This document shows positions 18,939 through 28,730 of a stretch of DNA of 64,000 bases, in pieces. The notes under the pieces were generated by a model that was not told where the DNA came from, made no database searches, and was given only the letters and a program-made list of their open reading frames with translations. Both the position numbers and the translations under genes were made by a program. Source of the stretch: Pseudodesulfovibrio sediminis (GTDB taxonomy: Bacteria; Desulfobacterota; Desulfovibrionia; Desulfovibrionales; Desulfovibrionaceae); contig NZ_AP024485.1 of NCBI RefSeq assembly GCF_020886695.1, positions 2,365,001-2,429,000 on the forward strand, read 5' to 3'. Within the stretch, counting starts at the first letter, position 1, and each line of letters begins with the position of its first letter.

Positions 18939-21383
18939 ATGAGCGACACAATCACTATCGAAAGTGAACTCAAGAAAAGTTATCTTGAGTACTCCCTCTC
19001 AGTCATTATCGGGCGTGCGATCCCGGATGTGCGCGACGGGCTGAAACCGGTCCACAGGCGCATCCTGTTCGCCATGCATGACCTGGGCAACTACCACAAC
19101 CGTGCCTACAAGAAATCCGCCCGTGTGGTCGGTGACGTCATCGGTAAATATCACCCGCATGGTGATTCTGCCGTGTATGACGCATTGGTCCGAATGGCGC
19201 AGGATTTCTCCATGCGCGACATGTTGGTGGATGGTCAGGGTAACTTCGGTTCCATCGACGGCGATGCCGCGGCGGCCATGAGGTATACCGAAGTCCGCAT
19301 GGCCAGGTTGTGCTCCGAATTCCTTGGTGACATCGAAAAGAACACCGTTGATTTCCGGCCCAACTATGACAACACCATGCAGGAACCCTCGGTGCTGCCC
19401 ACAAAGGTGCCCAACCTGCTCCTCAACGGAACAACGGGTATCGCGGTCGGTATGGCCACCAATATTCCGCCGCACAACCTGGGTGAGCTGATCGACGGTT
19501 CCATTTACCTGCTGGATAACAAGGACTGCACGGTCGAATCACTCATGCAGTGGATCAAGGGACCGGATTTCCCCACAGGGGGCACGGTCTTTGGCGGTCA
19601 GGGGCTTATCGATGCCTACACGACCGGTCGCGGGTCCATCAAGATTCGCGGTGTGGTCGAGGTCGAAGAAGCCAAAAAGGGCAGGAAAGAGTGCATCGTC
19701 ATCAAGGAAATTCCCTTTGCACTGAACAAGTCCTCGCTGGTTGAAAAGATTGCGGCACTGGTTCACGAAAAGAAGATCGAAGGCATCTCCGACCTGCGTG
19801 ACGAATCCGATCGAAACGGTATCCGTATCGCCATTGATCTGAAACGAGGCGCCATTGCCGACATCATCATCAACTCCCTGTACAAATTCACGCAGCTTGA
19901 AACGAGTTTCGGCATCAACATGATGGCAGTCGTGGGCAAACGTCCCATGCTGTTGAATCTCAAAGATGTGCTGCGGCACTTCCTGGATCATCGCCGCGAG
20001 GTGATTATCCGTCGCACCAAGTTCGATCTCGATAAGTGTGAACGCCGTGTCCATATTCTGGAAGGCTTGCGCATCGCGCTCGACAACATCGACGAAGTGG
20101 TCAAGCTCATCCGCGCATCCGCATCTCCCGATGCAGCGCGTACAGCCCTCATGGACCGTTTCGAACTCAGCGAGATTCAGGCCAAGGCCATTCTTGATAT
20201 GCGTTTGCAGAAGCTCACCGGTTTGGAGCACGACAAGCTGCTCGAAGAATTGGCCGAGCTCATGAAGAAGATCGAATACTTCAAGTCCATCCTTGAAAAT
20301 GACGAAGTCCTCAGGGGCGTCATTCGTGATGAACTCAGGGAGATCAAGGAAAATTACGCCACCCCGCGTAAATCCGAGCTGCTCAGCGTAGACCTGGATT
20401 CCATTGATATCGAAGACCTCATTCCTGATGAGGAAACAGTCATTACGCTGTCCAGGCGCGGGTATATCAAGCGCACTCCGCTTTCCAACTACACGGCCCA
20501 GCGTCGTGGCGGAAAGGGCATAGCCGGTGTGCAGACAGGCGACGGCGACTTCATCCATACCTTCATGCTGACCACCAACCATCAGCATCTGGTGCTGTTC
20601 ACCAATCTGGGCAAGATGTTCAAGATCAAGGTGCATCAGGTGCCGGAAGGCAGCCGGTATGCCAAGGGCGGACATGTCAACAACCTGTTGCCCCTGGAAA
20701 AGGACGAACATATCGCCACCGCGCTGTCACTGCGCGAGTTCCAGGACGACCGGTTCTTCCTGTTCGTGACCAAGAAGGGCATGATCAAGCGTTCTTCCAT
20801 CGGACTCTATGGCAACTGCCGGACCACCGGTATTCGCGCCGTGAACCTGAAGGACAACGATGAACTCATGGATGTGCGCGAGATCGATCCGAATGTGGAT
20901 TGCATCCTCGCCAGCCGTGAAGGATCAGCCATTCGTTTCAATATCAACGATGCCCGACCCATGGGACGGACCACAGCAGGCGTCAAGGGCATGGCCCTCA
21001 GACCCAATGACGAAGTGGTTGCCTGTGTGGTCACCGGAGATGAAGAACGCGATCAGTTGCTGACCGTATCCGAAGGCGGATTCGGCAAACGGACCACCAT
21101 TGACCAGTATCGTGTCCAGACACGCGGTGGTAAGGGTATTCTGAACATGCGTTTGACCAATAAGACCGGTAAGGTTATCAGCGCACGCATGGTCAACGAG
21201 AATGACGATGTCATCCTGCTGACCACACAGAACAAAGTCATCCGCATGTCCGTGTCCGAAGTCAGCCAGACCAGAGGCCGCGCCACGCAGGGTGTCCGAC
21301 TGGTCCGCATGGACGCCGACAACAAAGTAGCAGGGTTTGATCTCGTCATGGACGATGACGAAACCCTCAATGAAACAGAATAA
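18939..21383 (+). CDS. gyrA: DNA gyrase subunit A
   Basis: 814 residues, the DNA-cleaving subunit. The catalytic Tyr is in [11 protein letters not shown] (Tyr116). The quinolone region [17 protein letters not shown] carries the unmutated Ser and Asp. The C-terminal beta-pinwheel begins near residue 500 and has the GyrA box QRRGGKG at 521, which marks it as gyrase rather than topoisomerase IV. GAGGCAA precedes the ATG. Two terminators in a row follow. Confidence 0.98.
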   Translation: MSDTITIESELKKSYLEYSLSVIIGRAIPDVRDGLKPVHRRILFAMHDLGNYHNRAYKKSARVVGDVIGKYHPHGDSAVYDALVRMAQDFSMRDMLVDGQGNFGSIDGDAAAAMRYTEVRMARLCSEFLGDIEKNTVDFRPNYDNTMQEPSVLPTKVPNLLLNGTTGIAVGMATNIPPHNLGELIDGSIYLLDNKDCTVESLMQWIKGPDFPTGGTVFGGQGLIDAYTTGRGSIKIRGVVEVEEAKKGRKECIVIKEIPFALNKSSLVEKIAALVHEKKIEGISDLRDESDRNGIRIAIDLKRGAIADIIINSLYKFTQLETSFGINMMAVVGKRPMLLNLKDVLRHFLDHRREVIIRRTKFDLDKCERRVHILEGLRIALDNIDEVVKLIRASASPDAARTALMDRFELSEIQAKAILDMRLQKLTGLEHDKLLEELAELMKKIEYFKSILENDEVLRGVIRDELREIKENYATPRKSELLSVDLDSIDIEDLIPDEETVITLSRRGYIKRTPLSNYTAQRRGGKGIAGVQTGDGDFIHTFMLTTNHQHLVLFTNLGKMFKIKVHQVPEGSRYAKGGHVNNLLPLEKDEHIATALSLREFQDDRFFLFVTKKGMIKRSSIGLYGNCRTTGIRAVNLKDNDELMDVREIDPNVDCILASREGSAIRFNINDARPMGRTTAGVKGMALRPNDEVVACVVTGDEERDQLLTVSEGGFGKRTTIDQYRVQTRGGKGILNMRLTNKTGKVISARMVNENDDVILLTTQNKVIRMSVSEVSQTRGRATQGVRLVRMDADNKVAGFDLVMDDDETLNETE

Positions 21384-21403
21384 ATAGAGATTGCCGCTGG
21401 CAG

Positions 21404-21465
21404 CCGGGGGTAGGGAAGAACACGCTGTTGAACAGAGTTTTTCCTTCCCCCGGACTCTCTTTTTC
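21404..21465 (+). terminator. First terminator after gyrA (repeat-family hairpin)
   Basis: CCGGGGG (21404-21410) plus AGGGAAG pairs with CTTCCCCCGG (21444-21453); the loop contains a nested CTGTT/AACAG hairpin, and a T-run (21459-21464) follows. The sequence resembles the GC-rich spacer hairpins at 31259-31365 and 33382-33445. Confidence 0.8.
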
Positions 21466-21509
21466 ATCAATGTGGCAGCAGCATTGAAGCGCAGAATCAG
21501 GTGATTAGA

Positions 21510-21547
21510 GAGTTCGTGATGGCTAAGACTATCACGAGTTCTTTTTT
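21510..21547 (+). terminator. Second terminator after gyrA
   Basis: GAGTTCGTGAT pairs with ATCACGAGTTC over 11 bp (two G-T pairs), 10-base loop, then six T. Confidence 0.85.
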
Positions 21548-21668
21548 GCATAGTAAGTGAGATACTGGCCGATTGAATTTTTCGAAACGGCCCTACAATT
21601 TTTTGGAGAGTCCGGGAGTCTTGTAAAAGGTCATCCGGTCCTGCTGAAGGTAACTGCCGGTAGGCATA

Positions 21669-22493
21669 ATGAATAAAAAAATCAGCATATTCATCCTGAT
21701 CGCATTTGTGGCAATGCTGGCGGCTTGTTCCATTGAATCGTCGCCGGGAGCCTATGATATCGAGCATGCACGCGATGCGTATTCCAAGGGCTTTTTCCTT
21801 GAAGCGGAAAAGGATTACGAGCGCTATCTGCAGGCTGAACCCCAAGGGGAGTTTCGCAAGGAAGCCTGGGAACGTCTGGGTGAAATATCCATCACCATCA
21901 AAGGTGATCTGGACCGCGCGGTCGTACTCCTTGAGGCCATGTATCTCGAATTAGGTGAAGATCAGGAATTTGCCTGGAAAACCATGTTTCAACTCGGTGG
22001 GGTGTATGCCGAGTTGGGGAATAGATCCAAGGCAATAGATTCCTATGAGAAATGCCTGATGTTGGCGGCGGAATCTCCTGAGCACACCTATCAGACACAG
22101 TTGCACATGGCTCGTCTGTATCGGTCCATCGGGAGCTATGATCTGGTGGCCGAAACCCTGGAAAACTGTGCTGAATCGGCACAGGATCTGAATTCCAAAA
22201 GTCATTGCCTCTATGAACTGGCGCAGAGTTACAGTTTCATAGGGAGTTGGCATCAGGCCAGGAAAACCTTGGAAGCATTGCTCGCCATTCCTGATATTTC
22301 CGAAGAAACGCGCGCGCTTTCCATCTTTCTCATGGCTGACATCTATGAGTATGATCGGGATTATCGCAAAACACGCGAACTGCTTGAGTCCATTCTGGAC
22401 ACATATCCGAATCGAAAAGTCGTGGAATCCCGGTTGGCCAGTCTCCCTGAGATATCGCCTGAACCACTGCCGCTGCTGCCCCCGAAACAGTAG
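21669..22493 (+). CDS. TPR-repeat outer-membrane lipoprotein
   Basis: 274 residues with a lipoprotein signal (hydrophobic IFILIAFVAMLAAC, lipobox Cys at about 20), then several degenerate tetratricopeptide repeats of about 35 residues (YSKGFFLEAEKDYERYLQ, GVYAELGNRSKAIDSYEKCL, YRSIGSYDLVAETLENC, YSFIGSWHQARKTLEAL). The C-terminus is Pro-rich. Position after gyrA matches the gene order seen in other Desulfovibrio origins. Probably a scaffold for envelope protein complexes (BamD- or YbgF-like); no specific partner can be named. Confidence 0.82.
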   Translation: MNKKISIFILIAFVAMLAACSIESSPGAYDIEHARDAYSKGFFLEAEKDYERYLQAEPQGEFRKEAWERLGEISITIKGDLDRAVVLLEAMYLELGEDQEFAWKTMFQLGGVYAELGNRSKAIDSYEKCLMLAAESPEHTYQTQLHMARLYRSIGSYDLVAETLENCAESAQDLNSKSHCLYELAQSYSFIGSWHQARKTLEALLAIPDISEETRALSIFLMADIYEYDRDYRKTRELLESILDTYPNRKVVESRLASLPEISPEPLPLLPPKQ

Positions 22494-22568
22494 ATATGGC
22501 CCGGTTCACCATTATTTCGCTTTGGTGTACCCTGAGCACACCATGCGCCTGCAACCAGAGAGTAATCA

Positions 22569-23684
22569 GTGAAAATTGGTCTGTGCACGCCGTTTAAACC
22601 AGTGGATCATCCGTCCATATCCGGGGATGTGACCATAGCGCGTGATCTTGTCTCCAGTGTGCGAGATCTCGGTCATGAGGTGGTCCCGCTGCCGTACTTT
22701 CCGGCCAAGGAAATCTATCGCAACAAGGCGAAATGGTTGGAGGCACAGCACGCCATGGTGAAGATGGCCCGAGTGGCCGGTCAGACGGATTGCTGGCTGA
22801 CCTATGGTTCCTATTACAAGGTCCCGGATATTTTCGGCCTCGCGCTCACCCACCGTTTGAAGCTGCCTTATTTCATTCTGCAGGCGAGCTATGCCGAGAA
22901 TCGGGGCCGGAAGATCGCCACCTGGCCGGGGTTCCGGCTGAACAAGCGGGCCATGCTTCAGGCCGACCATATTTTTTGCAATCGGCGCAATGATATGCGC
23001 GGATGCGCCAAGCTTCTGCCGGAAGAGCGGTACACCTTCATTCCTCCCGGAGTGCCGGAAGGATTGCTCAAGCGCGATGAACAGGCCGGGAATGCGTTTC
23101 GAGAGGCATGGGGCGTCGGTGACTCGCTGGTAGTGGAAACAGTGGCGATCATGCGTGCCGGTGTCAAGGCAGTCGGAGTGCAATGGATGTTTCATACCTG
23201 TGCCGAATTAATTGAAAAAGGGCGGGACATCACTTTGATCGTGGCCGGTGACGGTCCTTTGCGGGGGCAGCTGGAAGCGGAAGGAAAAGCCCTGCTTGGG
23301 GATCGGGTACGGTTTGTCGGGCTGGTGCCACGGAACGAATTGGGCGGCTTTTTCAGCGCCGGTGATCTGTTCGCTTTTCCCGGACTGAAAGAATCCATCG
23401 GCATGCTGTATCTGGAAGCGCAGATGTGCGGATTGCCTGTGGTGGCAACGGATGACGAGGGCGCGCCCATGGTTGTCAGGCATGAGCAGGGCGGGCTGCT
23501 GACACGCGCGACAGAGCATGAATTTACAAGAGGAGTGGATCGTCTGATCACGGACGCGTCACTTCGACGGACGTTGGGGAGTCAGGCCATGCAGTATGTT
23601 CTCGACAACCACAGCAGCATAGAGAGTTACCGGGTAATGACCGGCATAATGGAATCCATCGTGAACAAGGGACAACCTTCATGA
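22569..23684 (+). CDS. GT4-family glycosyltransferase
   Basis: 371 residues, GT-B fold. The N-terminal domain opens MKIGLCTPFKPVDHPSISGD; the C-terminal donor domain has ITLIVAGDGPLRGQLE, VRFVGLVPRNELGGFFSAGD and the ExFGxxxxE-like segment KESIGMLYLEAQMCGLPVVATDDEG, which binds a nucleotide sugar. GTG start at 22569 with a modest AGAG site. Its stop overlaps the start of the following phosphatase (ATGA), so the two are coupled. Donor and acceptor are unknown. Confidence 0.85.
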   Translation: MKIGLCTPFKPVDHPSISGDVTIARDLVSSVRDLGHEVVPLPYFPAKEIYRNKAKWLEAQHAMVKMARVAGQTDCWLTYGSYYKVPDIFGLALTHRLKLPYFILQASYAENRGRKIATWPGFRLNKRAMLQADHIFCNRRNDMRGCAKLLPEERYTFIPPGVPEGLLKRDEQAGNAFREAWGVGDSLVVETVAIMRAGVKAVGVQWMFHTCAELIEKGRDITLIVAGDGPLRGQLEAEGKALLGDRVRFVGLVPRNELGGFFSAGDLFAFPGLKESIGMLYLEAQMCGLPVVATDDEGAPMVVRHEQGGLLTRATEHEFTRGVDRLITDASLRRTLGSQAMQYVLDNHSSIESYRVMTGIMESIVNKGQPS

Positions 23685-24274
23685 CCACATATTTTTGTAT
23701 GCGCCACGGGCTGACCGAATGGAACCGCGAGAGCAGAATTCAGGGTGCGACCGATATCTCGTTGTGTGACGAGGGACGGGATATGGCCCGGAAATGGGCC
23801 GGTACATTGGCTGGCGGGGGGCTGCAATGCATCCTGACCAGTACGCTGGACCGGGCAAGGGAAACCGGCGCCATACTCAATGAAGTGTTGGGCCTGCCCG
23901 TGTATGAGGATGCCCGACTGAGTGAACAGGAGTGGGGCGAGTGGACCGGACTGACCAAGACTGAACTCAAGAAGTTGCACAAGCTCGTGCGGAAACAGGA
24001 AAGTAAAGGATTCGACTTCAGGCCTCCCGGCGGGGAGAGCCGGAACGAGCTGCTCATGCGGGCGTGTGACGCGCTTTTGGAGTTCCCGGAGGACCATGAT
24101 GAGGAATCAGTGCTGGTTGTCACGCACAACGGCGTTTTGCGCGCTCTGGCGTATGCCCTGACCGGTCTGGACTACCTGCCGCAGGACAGGAATCCGCTCG
24201 TGGAATACCGGTTGCACCGTTTCCTGTGCATGGATAACGAGCTTGCCGTGGGTGAGCTGAACATGGAGCTGTGA
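23681..24274 (+). CDS. Histidine-phosphatase (phosphoglycerate mutase-like) family protein
   Basis: 197 residues with the branch-1 signature MRHGLTEWN (phospho-His in RHG), the second arginine region TSTLDRARETG, acidic SEQEWGEWTG and the late His in VVTHNGVLRAL. This is phosphatase-type rather than a true mutase, judging by length. Sandwiched between two glycosyltransferases with overlapping codons on both sides, which suggests it dephosphorylates a sugar-phosphate intermediate of that pathway. Substrate not determinable here. Confidence 0.87.
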   Translation: MTTYFCMRHGLTEWNRESRIQGATDISLCDEGRDMARKWAGTLAGGGLQCILTSTLDRARETGAILNEVLGLPVYEDARLSEQEWGEWTGLTKTELKKLHKLVRKQESKGFDFRPPGGESRNELLMRACDALLEFPEDHDEESVLVVTHNGVLRALAYALTGLDYLPQDRNPLVEYRLHRFLCMDNELAVGELNMEL

Positions 24275-25434
24275 TGCGTATCGTTTTCTATTGCCAGCAT
24301 GTGCTCGGCGTCGGCCATATGTTTCGCTCTCTGGAGATCGTCAAAGGGTTGAAGGACCATGAGGTCATTCTGGTCACCGGTGGTGCGGAAGTGGATTTTG
24401 ATCCGCCTGCCAACATGCAGCAGATTCAACTGCCCGGCCTGATGATGGATGCGAAATTCACCCGCTTCATTCCCCTTGAAGAAGGAGCGGAAGTGGATGA
24501 AGTCCTGGTCCGTCGGCTGCGTCAGTTCAAACAGATCATGGCTGAACAGCAGCCTGATATTTTCATGGTCGAGCTGTTCCCGTTCGGTCGCAAAAAATTT
24601 CGTTTCGAATTGCTCCCGATCCTGAAAAAGATTCGCAAGGGCGAATACGGCAAATGCAAATCCGTATGCAGCGTGCGGGATATCCTGGTGGAAAAGGACG
24701 ACATGAAACGCCAGGTGGAACGCGTGCACGGCTATCTGAATCCCAATTTCGATCATGTCTTGGTTCATTCGGATCCCAAGCTGGTCAAGCTGGACGAGAC
24801 CTTTCCCGGCGTTGAAGGCATTGTGCCGGAAGTGCATTATACCGGATATGTGGCCCGCAAATCCGATCCGGTAGAGACCCGGACCTTGTCGGATGAGCTG
24901 CAACTCGGTGACACGCCGCTCATCGTCACATCCGTGGGCGGTGGTCATATCGGTCAGGACCTGCGGCAGGGCGTCATGGATGCGTCCCCTGTGCTGCACA
25001 GGACCCATCCGCACCGGCTCGTGCTGTTCACCGGTCCCTATGCTCCGGAAGCAGAGCTTGAAGCCCTCCAGAAACAGGCAGAAGCCCATGATCATATCAC
25101 GGTAAAGCGATTTACCAAGCGGTTCCTCGCGTATCTTAAACTGGCGAAACTCTCGGTTTCATTGGGCGGATACAACACGACCATGAATTTACTGGCCACC
25201 AACACCTTTGGCCTCATGTACCCTTTCCTCCAGAACCGGGAGCAGAACATGCGCGCCCGGCGCATTGAGGAAAAGGGCGGACTCAAAGTGATCACCTCGG
25301 ATGATCTGCACGTCGAACGGCTGGCTTCGCTCATGGCGGACGGGCTGGATAGGGATGCCGCACCGCTGGGACTGGACCTGAACGGGGGTCCCAATTCCGC
25401 AGCCATCCTTGAGCGGGTTTTCGAGGATATGTAG
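24274..25434 (+). CDS. MurG-like glycosyltransferase
   Basis: 386 residues. It opens MRIVFYCQHVLGVGHMFRSLEI, the GT28/MurG-like N-terminal pattern, with a C-terminal GT-B domain that includes TSVGGGHIGQ and a late SLGGYNTTMNLLATNTFGLMYP that resembles the MurG acceptor/donor switch region. Start ATG at 24274 overlaps the phosphatase stop (TGATG); GTG at 24271 is an alternative. Third member of a coupled cassette. Probably modifies a lipid-linked or soluble sugar acceptor. Confidence 0.82.
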   Translation: MRIVFYCQHVLGVGHMFRSLEIVKGLKDHEVILVTGGAEVDFDPPANMQQIQLPGLMMDAKFTRFIPLEEGAEVDEVLVRRLRQFKQIMAEQQPDIFMVELFPFGRKKFRFELLPILKKIRKGEYGKCKSVCSVRDILVEKDDMKRQVERVHGYLNPNFDHVLVHSDPKLVKLDETFPGVEGIVPEVHYTGYVARKSDPVETRTLSDELQLGDTPLIVTSVGGGHIGQDLRQGVMDASPVLHRTHPHRLVLFTGPYAPEAELEALQKQAEAHDHITVKRFTKRFLAYLKLAKLSVSLGGYNTTMNLLATNTFGLMYPFLQNREQNMRARRIEEKGGLKVITSDDLHVERLASLMADGLDRDAAPLGLDLNGGPNSAAILERVFEDM

Positions 25435-25483
25435 TTTTTCATCGCCCACCAAGCTATGGTGTGGGCAAAACAAGGAGATATTC

Positions 25484-26248
25484 ATGCTTCTCAAAGGCAA
25501 AAAAGCCCTCATATTCGGTGTGGTCAATGACCGCTCCATCGCCTATGGCATCGCCAAGCAATTCAAGGAACAGGGCGCACGCCTCGCATTTAGTTACGCT
25601 GCAGACCCCATCAAACGTCGTCTTGAGCCTATCTGTGAAGAGTTGGAAGGCGAGTTCATGTTCAAATGTGATGTGACCAATGACGAAGAGATCGAAAAGG
25701 GACGCAGCATCGTGGAAGAGCAGTGGGGAGACGTGGACATACTGGTTCATTCCATTGCCTATGCCAACCGAGAGGATCTGAAAGGCCGGTTCATCGATAC
25801 CAGCCGCGAAGGCTACAAAGTGGCTCTCGAAGTCTCGTCCTATTCGTTGGTGTCCCTGTGCAAGGCGTATGAAACCATGCTCAAACCAGGGGCGTCCGTG
25901 CTGACCATGAGCTATTACGGCGCAGGAAAAGTCGTGGCCAACTACAACGCCATGGGTGTGGCCAAGGCCGCTCTTGAGGCCTGTGTGCGCTACCTGTCCG
26001 TGGATCTGGGCGATATCGGTGTGCGGATCAACGCCATCTCCGCCGGACCGGTCAAGACCATGGCCGCGTCAGGTATCTCCGGGTTCAGCACCATCCTCGG
26101 CCGCATAGAGGAAAAAGCGCCGCTGCACAGGAATATCACCATCGACGATGTGGGCAAATGTGCTCTGTATCTCGCTTCCGATCTCTCCTCCGGCACCACC
26201 GGCGATGTCATCTTCGTGGACTCCGGGTATAACATCATGGGTGTCTAG
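25484..26248 (+). CDS. fabI: Enoyl-[acyl-carrier-protein] reductase (NADH) FabI
   Basis: Last reductive step of each fatty-acid elongation cycle. 254 residues from the ATG at 25484 (AAGGAG upstream). The FabI-type Rossmann opening is GKKALIFGVVNDRSIAYGIA; VHSIAYANRED and the catalytic pair in SYYGAGKVVANYNAMGVAKAA (Tyr and Lys separated by the FabI spacing) are clear, as is GPVKTMAASGISGF. Eight bases separate it from the diguanylate cyclase gene, which may share the transcript. Confidence 0.96.
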   Translation: MLLKGKKALIFGVVNDRSIAYGIAKQFKEQGARLAFSYAADPIKRRLEPICEELEGEFMFKCDVTNDEEIEKGRSIVEEQWGDVDILVHSIAYANREDLKGRFIDTSREGYKVALEVSSYSLVSLCKAYETMLKPGASVLTMSYYGAGKVVANYNAMGVAKAALEACVRYLSVDLGDIGVRINAISAGPVKTMAASGISGFSTILGRIEEKAPLHRNITIDDVGKCALYLASDLSSGTTGDVIFVDSGYNIMGV

Positions 26249-26256
26249 GGGGGCCT

Positions 26257-27525
26257 ATGAGCAGACGTTCCAGAAAGAGGCTGACCATTCTCGTAGTCCA
26301 ACAAACTCCAACAGACCGCAAGCGCCTGATGGAAGTACTGGCGGATGACAAGGCCGAAGTGCTCGGCGCTTCGGGTGGGGATGACGGACTGGATGCGCTC
26401 CATGAACGCCAGCCGGACATTCTGGTCACTGATATCGTTTTCAGGGATATGGATGGCATAGCGTTCATGGAAAAGGCGCGGGAAGCCGTGCAGGGTATCA
26501 AGATCATCGTTGTTTTCGGGGAGTTCAATCCGCAGGATCTGGTTCGGGCTGTGGAATCAGGAGTGGAAGCGTTCATCCGGTTGCCTCTGGACGAAACCAA
26601 GCTGCGTGAGGCCGTCATGCAGTGCGCGCGTGATATAGTCCTGGCCAGACGTATGGCCCAGGTGGATTATTCCCTGCACAATCTGCTCGATTTTTTCCCG
26701 GCCCCCGCCGTGTTGATAGATGGCGTCGACGTGACCTACATGAACCGGCCTTTGACTTCTTTCTTCGGATATCAGGCATACGACAAGCTGGGTGAACTGG
26801 ACTCTGGCATTGAAGATTTCATTCTTAAAATCAATGGTATAGACTATAATGGACAGCCCGGTGAGTGGGTGGATCTGATCGTGAATGACCCTGTGGACCG
26901 GGACCATGTGCTGCACATGGAGAACCCGCGTAATCCCGAGGGACGGCCAACTGTGTTCACGGTGACGTTCAACCAGTTTCCCGGCTCGGACATGCGATTG
27001 TTCACATTCCATGATGTCTCCGGTTTGGAAGATGAAAAGGTGTATCTCGAAGGCGAGGCGTCCACTGATCCGTTGACCGGGACACTCAATCGCAGGAGTT
27101 TTCTGGTGCAGCTCTCGCAAACTGTTGCCGTGGGCAGGACTTTCGGCCTCATCATGTTTGATATCGACCACTTCAAATCAGTCAATGACACCTATGGACA
27201 TGATGTGGGCGATTCCGTGCTGAAGGAGATAGCACAGGTGGTGCGCAATAATATTCGGGTGCAGGACATGCTGGCCCGCTGGGGCGGTGAAGAGTTCATG
27301 GTGCTTTCGCCGGGAGCAGGTCCGAAACTGATGGCACGGGTTGCCGAGCGACTGCGGGAGCGGATTGCCGGGTTCCAGTTTACCGGGGTTCCCCGGCAGG
27401 TGACATCCAGTTTTGGCATGGTTGTGTATGAACTGGGCGAGCAGGAGGAAGTACTCCTGAAACGGGCTGATCAGGCATTGTACAGGGCAAAGGAAACCGG
27501 CCGCAACAAAGTGGTCAAGGGGTAG
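26257..27525 (+). CDS. Diguanylate cyclase with degenerate receiver, PAS-like and GGDEF domains
   Basis: 422 residues. Domain 1 (about 10-125) is receiver-like: Asp59 (VTDIVF) is the phospho-acceptor position, but the usual acidic pair is Gln15-Gln16 and the switch Lys before Pro110 is Leu109, so normal phosphorylation is doubtful. A PAS-like segment (about 145-270) follows. The GGDEF domain carries DPLTGTLNRRSF, the intact active site GGEEF (343-347) and the inhibitory site RVQD (334-337) five residues before it. It should make cyclic di-GMP from GTP. Downstream of fabI, probably cotranscribed. Confidence 0.9.
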   Translation: MSRRSRKRLTILVVQQTPTDRKRLMEVLADDKAEVLGASGGDDGLDALHERQPDILVTDIVFRDMDGIAFMEKAREAVQGIKIIVVFGEFNPQDLVRAVESGVEAFIRLPLDETKLREAVMQCARDIVLARRMAQVDYSLHNLLDFFPAPAVLIDGVDVTYMNRPLTSFFGYQAYDKLGELDSGIEDFILKINGIDYNGQPGEWVDLIVNDPVDRDHVLHMENPRNPEGRPTVFTVTFNQFPGSDMRLFTFHDVSGLEDEKVYLEGEASTDPLTGTLNRRSFLVQLSQTVAVGRTFGLIMFDIDHFKSVNDTYGHDVGDSVLKEIAQVVRNNIRVQDMLARWGGEEFMVLSPGAGPKLMARVAERLRERIAGFQFTGVPRQVTSSFGMVVYELGEQEEVLLKRADQALYRAKETGRNKVVKG

Positions 27526-27531
27526 CGTCAG

Positions 27532-27696
27532 CTAGTTGAGCTGGCTCATGCCGATGCTCATCAGCACGCCTATGGCAAGCCAGAGAGCGGTTTTGGTAAC
27601 GCGCAGGGCCGGAGGAGCGTTCTGAATCAGTAGGGATTCGGGAATGCCGGTAAAGGAATCTTCAGGGGTGAACAGGTAGATCAGGCTCTTCATCAT
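27532..27696 (-). CDS. 54-residue small membrane protein divergent from a LysR gene
   Basis: Short gene with a very good ribosome binding site (GGAGGAG, 4 bases before ATGATG). The product begins MMKSLIYLFTPEDS and ends PALRVTKTALWLAIGVLMS plus IGMSQLN, so one likely transmembrane helix (about 33-50) near the C-terminus. Divergent from the LysR gene at 27840 (143 bp spacer), its probable regulator. A similarly sized gene flanks the second LysR gene (29788-29952), with a comparable RV..TA segment before a hydrophobic end. Function unknown. Confidence 0.7.
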   Translation of the reverse strand: MMKSLIYLFTPEDSFTGIPESLLIQNAPPALRVTKTALWLAIGVLMSIGMSQLN

Positions 27697-27839
27697 GGTC
27701 TCCTCCAAACAGATCGTTCATGAATACATCTTCAATGAAACCACTATGCAACAAGCCTGACCCAGTCCAATAACAATGCGTGAGGCGAGCCATAAGGAAA
27801 CGTGATTGCTCCTTGGCGGCGCCGGAGGTATAAGCACCA

Positions 27840-28721
27840 ATGGAACTTTACCAGCTCAGAACATTCGTGGCTGTGGCCGAAGAAGGGAATTTCACCCGTG
27901 CTGGCAAGCGTGTGCATGCCACACAGCCGGCTGTGAGTGCGCATATCAAGGCCCTGGAGGAAGAACTGGGCGTGCGTCTGTTCAATCGCATTCCGCGTGG
28001 CGTGGAGTTGACGCATGCCGGTGAAGATTTGGTGCAGGACGCCATCGAAGTGCTGTCCGCAGCCACTGCGCTCAAGGCCAGAGCCGTGACCCTCGGTGGC
28101 GAGGTTTCCGGGGAAATTAGACTCGGCCTGTGTACGGACCCGGATTATCTCAAGATCACCACACTGCTTTCAGCAATGGGAGAGCGGTTTCCCAAGCTCA
28201 ACCTGAAGTTGGTGCAGCTGCCCTCAAGAGTCATTCTGAAGGAATTACGGGCCAGAAATCTGGATGGTGCGTTCATTTTTTCCGGCAACCCCTACAATGA
28301 TCTGGAGACCGTGAAGCTCGCCGAACCGCAGTACTCCGTGGTGGGCGCTAGCAGATACAAGGAAGAGTTGGAGCGCGGCGAAGCCGGTGCGCTTTCGGCT
28401 CACACCTGGATCATGCCCACCAGTGACTGCGCTTTCAGGGATTTGCAACTGGAGCTGTTTAATCAGCACGGCATCGTGCCGGTGCAGACCATTGGTGCGG
28501 ATTCCGAAGAGGTTATCAGGCCGCTGCTTGTCGAAGGCAAGGCGCTCGGCCTGGTGCGTGAGGATGAGGTGGCGCGCATGCTCGAGTCAGGGCAGGGCGC
28601 GGAATGTTCTCCTCTGGGACGCCACCCCATGGAGCTGAATTTCATCTATCGCACCGGGGAAGGCGGCTATCCCTCCGTTGCCGCGCTCATCGAGATCGTT
28701 CGGCGTACCTGGGATGTGTAG
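27840..28721 (+). CDS. LysR-family transcriptional regulator (copy 1)
   Basis: 293 residues. The N-terminal winged HTH (1-60) reads MELYQLRTFVAVAEEGNFTR, ATQPAVSAHIKALEEELG and LFNRIPRGVELTHAG; the rest is the two-lobed effector-binding domain (about 90-293). GGAGG lies 10 bases before the ATG. Paralogous, and equal in length, to the converging LysR gene at 28731. LysR regulators commonly control a divergent neighbour, here the 54-residue membrane protein. The effector is unknown. Confidence 0.93.
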   Translation: MELYQLRTFVAVAEEGNFTRAGKRVHATQPAVSAHIKALEEELGVRLFNRIPRGVELTHAGEDLVQDAIEVLSAATALKARAVTLGGEVSGEIRLGLCTDPDYLKITTLLSAMGERFPKLNLKLVQLPSRVILKELRARNLDGAFIFSGNPYNDLETVKLAEPQYSVVGASRYKEELERGEAGALSAHTWIMPTSDCAFRDLQLELFNQHGIVPVQTIGADSEEVIRPLLVEGKALGLVREDEVARMLESGQGAECSPLGRHPMELNFIYRTGEGGYPSVAALIEIVRRTWDV

Positions 28722-28730
28722 CCCTCTGTT

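Noticed and set aside
19539-20711. Long antisense frame in gyrA (390 codons)
   Set aside because: Shadow of a high-GC-codon gene; no ribosome binding site or family signature.
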